Position numbers and translations under genes: made by a program
Notes under the pieces: generated by a model
Seen by the model: only the letters and a program-made list of their open reading frames with translations
What the model was told of the DNA's origin: nothing
Database searches by the model: none
Source: JBKPFU01 sp046728975
GTDB taxonomy: Bacteria; Actinomycetota; Thermoleophilia; Gaiellales; Gaiellaceae
Assembly (NCBI GenBank): GCA_046728975.1
Contig: JBKPFU010000006.1
Span: 1-9,147, forward strand
Direction of reading: 5' to 3'
Length of the DNA: 9,147 nucleotides
Shown: positions 6,011 through 9,147 of the stretch, in pieces
Position numbering within the stretch: the stretch's first letter is position 1
Layout of the letters: the number at the start of each line of letters is the position of its first letter

Positions 6011-6924
6011 TGGGCAAGCGCGAGAGAGACAGCGAGCTCGAGGGCTTCCTGGCTCTGCTCGCCGCCCAGCGGGCGCCGCGCACCGTGGAGGCATATCGGC
6101 GCGACCTCAACGCCCTCCGGGAATGGCTCGGCCATCCGCTCGCGACCGCGTCGACCGAGGAGCTGGAGCGCTATCTCGCCGAGCTGCGCGCGCAGGGGCT
6201 GTCAAACGCGACCGTCGCCAGGCGCACGGCCTCGGCGCGCTCCTTCTTCCGTCACATCTCCCTCCTCGGCGTTCGCGAAGACAATCCCGCAGCCGCGCTG
6301 GAGCTGCCGCGGAAAACGCGCCGCCTCCCTCGGACGCTCTCGCCGGCCGAGGCACAACGGCTGGTCGAGGCGGCACAGGGGACGACGCCGCGCGCACTGC
6401 GGGACCACGCGCTGATCGAGCTGCTCTACGGCGCCGGGTTACGCGTCAGCGAGGCCGTCGGTCTCGACCGAGCCGCCGTCGACCTCGACCAGCGGGTCGT
6501 GCGCTGCGTCGGCAAGGGCGGCAAGCAGCGGGTCGTTCCGGTCGGGCGTCCCGCCGCTGAAGCGCTTCGCCGCTACCTCTCGCGCGGCCGGCCGTTCCTG
6601 GACCGGCGTCATCGGCCCGAGCTCTTCCTCAACGCCCACGGGGGCGCGCTCACGCGCGCCGGCGTGTTCCTGATCCTGCGGCGGCTGGCCGGGCGAGCAG
6701 GCCTCGACCCCGAGCGAATCCATCCGCACCTGCTCCGCCACTCGTTCGCGACGCATCTGCTCGAAGGCGGCGCCGACCTCCGCAGCGTCCAGGAGATGCT
6801 CGGGCACGCCGATCTGAGCACGACCGAGCTGTACACGCACGTCAGTGACCGGCGTCGGCGCGAGCTCTACTTTCGCGCTCACCCGCATGCGCGCCGCAGG
6901 CGGAATGTTTCGCACTCCGATTAG
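6010..6924 (+). CDS. xerD: Tyrosine recombinase XerD-like, 304 aa
   Basis: This is the second tyrosine recombinase of the pair, expected to act with the upstream XerC-like protein as a tetramer on dif-type sites to resolve chromosome dimers before division. The N-terminal core-binding domain spans about 7-95 (TVEAYRRDLNALREWL). The catalytic domain follows, with Arg145 (GAGLRVSEA), Lys169 (VGKGGKQRVVPV), His240 and Arg243 (HPHLLRHSFATHLLEGGADLR), His266 (LGHADLSTTE) and Tyr275 (ELYTHVS), so it is complete. Length is normal for XerD. It keeps the roughly 13-residue segment before HPHLLRH that the upstream protein lacks. The ATG overlaps the upstream stop as TGATG, so translation is probably coupled and no separate ribosome site is needed. 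The C-terminal tail is basic (HARRRR). The linked paralogous pair contrasts with E. coli, where xerC and xerD are unlinked; a mobile-element integrase pair is less likely because neither protein is decayed and no element ends were seen. Confidence 0.9.
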   Translation: MGKRERDSELEGFLALLAAQRAPRTVEAYRRDLNALREWLGHPLATASTEELERYLAELRAQGLSNATVARRTASARSFFRHISLLGVREDNPAAALELPRKTRRLPRTLSPAEAQRLVEAAQGTTPRALRDHALIELLYGAGLRVSEAVGLDRAAVDLDQRVVRCVGKGGKQRVVPVGRPAAEALRRYLSRGRPFLDRRHRPELFLNAHGGALTRAGVFLILRRLAGRAGLDPERIHPHLLRHSFATHLLEGGADLRSVQEMLGHADLSTTELYTHVSDRRRRELYFRAHPHARRRRNVSHSD

Positions 6925-6942
6925 CTCGGGATAAATATTGGG

Positions 6943-7110
6943 ATGACGGATCCAAACAGTGCGGCCCTGCTTTTCTCGGTCACGGGCGTCGCTGCGCTGA
7001 TGGCCCTGTCGGGCGTCTTTAAGAACGTCCTCGAGTGGCGTCGACCGAAACGGACGTGCCCCTCGTGCGGCCGTCAGCTAGGCGCCCGCGGCGCCTGCGC
7101 CTGCCGCTAG
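6943..7110 (+). CDS. Small membrane protein with C-terminal zinc-ribbon-like cysteines, 55 aa
   Basis: I do not recognise a named family. The frame from ATG 6943 encodes a short polar N-terminus (MTDPNS), one predicted membrane helix at about residues 7-26 (ALLFSVTGVAALMALSGVF), a basic segment (EWRRPKR) and a cysteine-rich tail: Cys39-x2-Cys42, then Cys52-x-Cys54 (TCPSCGR ... GACACR). The four cysteines could bind one zinc ion, as in the short zinc ribbons at the ends of small bacterial membrane proteins; positive charges after the helix suggest that the tail faces the cytoplasm. The gene begins 18 bases after the xerD-like stop in the same direction, so it may be the third gene of that operon. 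The bases just before it (ATAAATATT, 6931-6939) are unusually A/T-rich and might be a -10 for a leaderless transcript; the ribosome site is weak (TTGGG). Function is unknown. Confidence 0.65.
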   Translation: MTDPNSAALLFSVTGVAALMALSGVFKNVLEWRRPKRTCPSCGRQLGARGACACR

Positions 7111-7275
7111 CTCGCCCGGACGGCAGGCTCCTCGCGGCCGGCGGACCCGGCCTCCGGAGCCGCCTCGCGGCGCTGGCTCGTGCTCCGCTCGGGGGCCCGT
7201 GCCACGCACTGTGCCCCCTCGCTCCGCGGCGCCCAGCGCCACGCCAGGACGAGCTAGCCCCGTTTTGGCGGCCGG

Positions 7276-7292
7276 GACGAGCTACGCTCGTC
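7276..7292 (-). terminator. Short hairpin after the HEAT-like gene (7-bp stem, 3-base loop)
   Basis: GACGAGC (7276-7282) pairs with GCTCGTC (7286-7292) around TAC. It starts 2 bases past the stop codon of the minus-strand HEAT-like gene, between two convergent genes. There is no T-run, so termination is possible but not shown. The decamer GGACGAGCTA occurs both at 7247-7256 and at 7275-7284, a direct repeat 28 bases apart. The rest of the convergent gap (7111-7275) holds nothing I can name. Confidence 0.4.
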
Positions 7293-7294
7293 GC

Positions 7295-7792
7295 TTAGCG
7301 CGCCCGCGACTTCTTCGTCAGTAGCCCGGCGACCCGCTTCGCCGTCGCCCGCAGCTCCCGGTCCTCCTCGTCGTCGCCGGCGATCCCCTCCAGCAACACG
7401 ATCGTGTCGCGCTGCGGCGAGCCGTTCTTGAGAGAGAGAATCGCGAGCCGACGAACCGCGGCGTTGTCGTCGGCGTTCGCGAGCTTGTGCAGGATCGGCC
7501 GGTCGGCATTGACCGCGCCGGGGGAGTCGCGCGACAGGAGCTCGAGCGAGAGCAGGGCCGACCCGCGGCAGGCCGGGCTTTCGTCCTCGAGCCCCCGGCG
7601 CAGCAGCTCCAACTTCTGGCGGAACCGGAACTGTCCGATCGCGCGGTAGGCGGCGGCGCGCTCGCGATAGTCGGCGCTTCGCGCCGAGGCCTCGAGCTCC
7701 TCGGCCCATTCGGAGCGCAGCGTTGCAAGCTCGCGCTCCTTCCCTTCCTGCGCGAGACCGTCAGCGGTGGCTGCGGCCTCTGCCAGGTTCAA
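7295..7792 (-). CDS. HEAT/armadillo-like repeat protein, 165 aa, coupled to citrate synthase
   Basis: I do not recognise a named function. The protein is almost entirely helical by composition and shows degenerate helical repeats of HEAT type: about 43-85 (YRERAAAYRAIGQF, then RGLEDESPACRGSALLSLELL), 97-121 (RPILHKLANADDNAAVRRL) and 129-158 (IVLLEGIAGDDEEDRELRATAKRVAGLL). The pattern of an acidic Asp-Asp/Asp-Glu turn followed by an Ala/Leu/Arg helix resembles PBS-lyase-type HEAT repeats, which usually mediate protein binding. The N-terminal 40 residues are a charged Glu/Ala/Arg helix, possibly coiled-coil. There is no signal peptide or membrane segment. TTG 7792 overlaps the citrate synthase stop as TTGA, so translation is probably coupled and both proteins may be made in fixed proportion. 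The frame is open upstream to 8371, but that part is a shadow of citrate synthase. A link to citrate synthase function is inferred from context only. Confidence 0.72.
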   Translation of the reverse strand: MNLAEAAATADGLAQEGKERELATLRSEWAEELEASARSADYRERAAAYRAIGQFRFRQKLELLRRGLEDESPACRGSALLSLELLSRDSPGAVNADRPILHKLANADDNAAVRRLAILSLKNGSPQRDTIVLLEGIAGDDEEDRELRATAKRVAGLLTKKSRAR

Positions 7793-8871
7793 GAGACCGA
7801 CTGCAGCGAGCGGGCCGCGGGACCGATGTAGCGCGCGGAAGGCCTGAACAGCTTCCCGGTTCGTTTCTGCTCGAGGATGTGCGCCGACCAGCCGGCCACG
7901 CGCGAGCACGCGAACATCGCCGGCGCCAGCGGCGGCGGGATCTCGGCGACGTCGAGGACAATTGCCGAGTAGTACTCGACGTTCGTTGCAAGCACGCGCT
8001 CGGGATGCCGCTCCTGCAAACCCTTCAGCGCCACCTCTTCCAGCTCCTCGGCGATCTCGACCTCCGGCGAACCGAGCTCCTTCGCCGTCCGCTTGAGGAT
8101 CCGCGAGCGCGGGTCCTCGGCGCGGTAGATCCGGTGCCCAAAGCCCATGATCCGCTTGCCCGCAGCGAGCGTCTCGCGGACCCACCGCTCCGGATCGCCC
8201 ATCCGCTGGACCTCCTCGAGCATCGGCTTCACGTACGCAGGCGCTCCGCCGTGAAGCGGCCCCGACAGCGCGCCCACCGCCGAGGAGAGCGCGGCGCCGC
8301 AGTCCGCTCCCGTCGACGCGGTGACGCGCGCCGTGAACGTGGACGCGTTCAGCCCGTGCTCGGCCGTGCATATCCAGTACGTGTCGATCGCTTTGACGTG
8401 GCGGGGATCCGCCTCACCACGCCAGCGCAGCAGGAATTTCTCGGCCGCGGTCTCACCCTCGGCAACGACCTCGTCCGACGCCGGCTCGCGGCCGTCGGCG
8501 ACGGCCGCGGAACGGGCGACGATCCCCATCATCTGCGACGACAGCCGGCCGAGGTCGTCCCGAGCCTGGTCATCGCTGATCTCGTTCAGCTTGCCGAGCT
8601 TCCAGTCGCCGGCGAGGCGAGCCGTCTCGGCCTGCAGGTCGGCCGGGGCGTTCCCTGTCAGGCCTGCGGGCTCGTACGGCTCCGGGTCCGGCATCTTCGA
8701 GTCGAGGTCGTCGTCGACGAGGAGACCCCAGACGTTCTCGTAGGGATAGCGGCCGACGAGCTCCTCGATATCGATGCCGCGGTAGCGGAGCGAGCCGCCT
8801 TCGCGGTCAGGCTCGGCGATCTCCGTCTCGACCGCGACGACGCCTTCCAGCCCCGGCTTGAACTCGTTCAC
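7789..8871 (-). CDS. citA: Citrate synthase (actinobacterial 'citrate synthase 2' type), 360 aa
   Basis: It condenses oxaloacetate and acetyl-CoA to citrate and CoA, the entry step of the TCA cycle, in the cytoplasm. Family blocks appear in order: an N-terminal GLEGVVAVETEIAE and SLRYRGIDIEEL; EHGLNASTFTARV (His172); GPLHGGAP (catalytic His207); GFGHRIYRAEDPR (catalytic His246 with substrate-binding Arg); NVEYYSAIVL near 297-306; and RVAGWSAHILEQ, then RPSARYIGP at the end. The length and the VWGLLVD segment match the citrate synthase 2 proteins of Streptomyces and Mycobacterium as I recall them. At the position of the usual catalytic Asp (NVDFYS in E. coli) there is Glu299; as I recall, Glu also occurs there in the actinobacterial relatives. 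2-Methylcitrate synthase activity cannot be excluded. The GTG start follows a TACAGT box by 7 bases with no Shine-Dalgarno sequence, so the mRNA is probably leaderless. It is divergent from icd and overlaps the HEAT-like gene at its stop. Confidence 0.93.
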   Translation of the reverse strand: MNEFKPGLEGVVAVETEIAEPDREGGSLRYRGIDIEELVGRYPYENVWGLLVDDDLDSKMPDPEPYEPAGLTGNAPADLQAETARLAGDWKLGKLNEISDDQARDDLGRLSSQMMGIVARSAAVADGREPASDEVVAEGETAAEKFLLRWRGEADPRHVKAIDTYWICTAEHGLNASTFTARVTASTGADCGAALSSAVGALSGPLHGGAPAYVKPMLEEVQRMGDPERWVRETLAAGKRIMGFGHRIYRAEDPRSRILKRTAKELGSPEVEIAEELEEVALKGLQERHPERVLATNVEYYSAIVLDVAEIPPPLAPAMFACSRVAGWSAHILEQKRTGKLFRPSARYIGPAARSLQSVS

Positions 8872-8878
8872 GCGCGGA

Positions 8879-8884
8879 ACTGTA
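8879..8884 (-). promoter_or_regulatory. Putative -10 element of citA (TACAGT), leaderless arrangement
   Basis: Minus-strand TACAGT fits TANNNT and ends 7 bases before the GTG of citA. It lies inside the 8-base palindrome CTGTACAG (8880-8887), which could also serve as a half-operator. No Shine-Dalgarno sequence or clear -35 is visible. Confidence 0.45.
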
Positions 8885-8900
8885 CAGACGGCACCTCAGT

Positions 8901-8906
8901 TAGGCT
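8901..8906 (+). promoter_or_regulatory. Putative -10 element of icd (TAGGCT), leaderless arrangement
   Basis: TAGGCT fits TANNNT and ends 8 bases before the GTG of icd at 8915. No ribosome site lies between them. It is placed back to back with the citA -10 in a 43-base intergenic region. Confidence 0.45.
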
Positions 8907-8914
8907 GCCCGCTC

Positions 8915-9147
8915 GTGGCGCACGAAGTCACTCTGATTCCCGGCGACGGAACCGGCCCCGAGATCGCCGAAGCGACGCGCCGGGTGCTGGAAGCGACGGG
9001 CGTCGAGTTCGACTGGGACGTGCAGCGCGCGGGCGCCGACGTCATGGATGACTACGGGGGAAATCCGCTGCCCGACCACGTGCTGGAGTCGATCAAGCGG
9101 AGCGGAACCGCGCTGAAGGGCCCGATCACCACGCCCGTCGGTACTGG
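8915..9147 (+). CDS. icd: Isocitrate dehydrogenase (isocitrate/isopropylmalate dehydrogenase family), N-terminal 77 residues (cut by right window edge)
   Basis: It oxidatively decarboxylates isocitrate to 2-oxoglutarate in the TCA cycle. The N-terminus HEVTLIPGDGTGPEIAEATRR is the signature beta-strand and nucleotide-binding opening of the isocitrate/isopropylmalate dehydrogenase family. NPLPDHVLESIKRSGTALKG follows, and then KGPITTPVGTG. This last block, with Thr/Ser-type substrate-loop residues, is typical of NAD-type isocitrate dehydrogenases, while isopropylmalate dehydrogenases normally read GAVGGP there. The residues that decide NAD versus NADP lie beyond the window. GTG 8915 was chosen because it directly precedes the first strand and follows a TAGGCT box by 8 bases; there is no Shine-Dalgarno sequence. 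It is divergent from citrate synthase, so two consecutive-in-pathway TCA enzymes (around aconitase) share one short control region. Confidence 0.88.
   Translation, partial: MAHEVTLIPGDGTGPEIAEATRRVLEATGVEFDWDVQRAGADVMDDYGGNPLPDHVLESIKRSGTALKGPITTPVGT

Noticed and set aside
4727..6094. Long minus-strand open frame opposite the GNAT and xerC-like genes
   Set aside because: It spans two real genes and the gap between them on the opposite strand, which is typical of a shadow frame.
5177..6924. Integrase pair of a mobile element
   Set aside because: No attachment-site duplication, tRNA, inverted ends or cargo genes were seen, and both proteins resemble the housekeeping Xer type.
7035..7298. Plus-strand open frame between the small membrane protein and the HEAT-like gene
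   Set aside because: It overlaps the small gene in another frame and is low-complexity Arg/Ala/Pro sequence with no ribosome site.
7793..8371. Upstream extension of the HEAT-like gene inside citrate synthase
   Set aside because: The added residues are Arg/Ala/Gly-rich and overlap catalytic citA codons; HEAT-like character begins only after 7792.
7723..9051. Long plus-strand open frame (442 codons) across citrate synthase
   Set aside because: It is antisense to citA and out of frame with icd in the last part; no recognisable motif.

Overview
The window comes from a GC-rich bacterium, most likely an actinobacterium. The signs are strong G/C preference at third codon positions, frequent GTG starts, an actinobacterial-style 'citrate synthase 2', and Sec-exported RTX-repeat proteins ending in a Cys-Pro motif. 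Placement near Thermoleophilia (Gaiellales/Solirubrobacterales) is an inference from the overall look of the proteins and was not tested. No mobile element, tRNA, rRNA or CRISPR array was seen, and no stretch over 300 bases lacks a gene.

Left half (1-4301), all on the minus strand, in transcription order from right to left: pckA (ATP-dependent PEP carboxykinase); an RTX-repeat protein starting only 27 bases after it; a second, intact RTX-repeat protein with a signal peptide and a consensus ribosome binding site; a perfect 13-bp hairpin; and the start of sdhA, cut by the left edge. The first RTX gene looks damaged: its signal peptide and its C-terminal cysteine motif each lie in a neighbouring reading frame.

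Middle (4414-7110), plus strand: a GNAT acetyltransferase divergent from pckA; a xerC-like/xerD pair of tyrosine recombinases that overlap by one base; and, 18 bases later, a 55-residue protein with one membrane segment and four cysteines in a zinc-ribbon-like tail.

Right (7295-9147): a HEAT-like repeat protein whose TTG start overlaps the stop codon of citrate synthase (both minus), and a divergent isocitrate dehydrogenase (plus) cut by the right edge. Only 43 bases separate the citrate synthase and isocitrate dehydrogenase start codons.

Functionally, four genes belong to the TCA cycle and its gluconeogenic exit (sdhA, pckA, citA, icd). The two recombinases are probably the chromosome-dimer resolution pair. 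A recurring signal links several transcription units: a TANNNT -10 element followed by 7-8 bases and then a GTG start, with no Shine-Dalgarno sequence. It is seen at sdhA, the GNAT gene, citA and icd and suggests leaderless mRNAs. I see no clear new defence or mobile system. The most promising points are the leaderless promoter pattern, a two-way -10 element between pckA and the GNAT gene, a strong ribosome binding site before pckA that faces no standard start codon, the damaged RTX gene, the shortened XerC and the small zinc-ribbon membrane protein.
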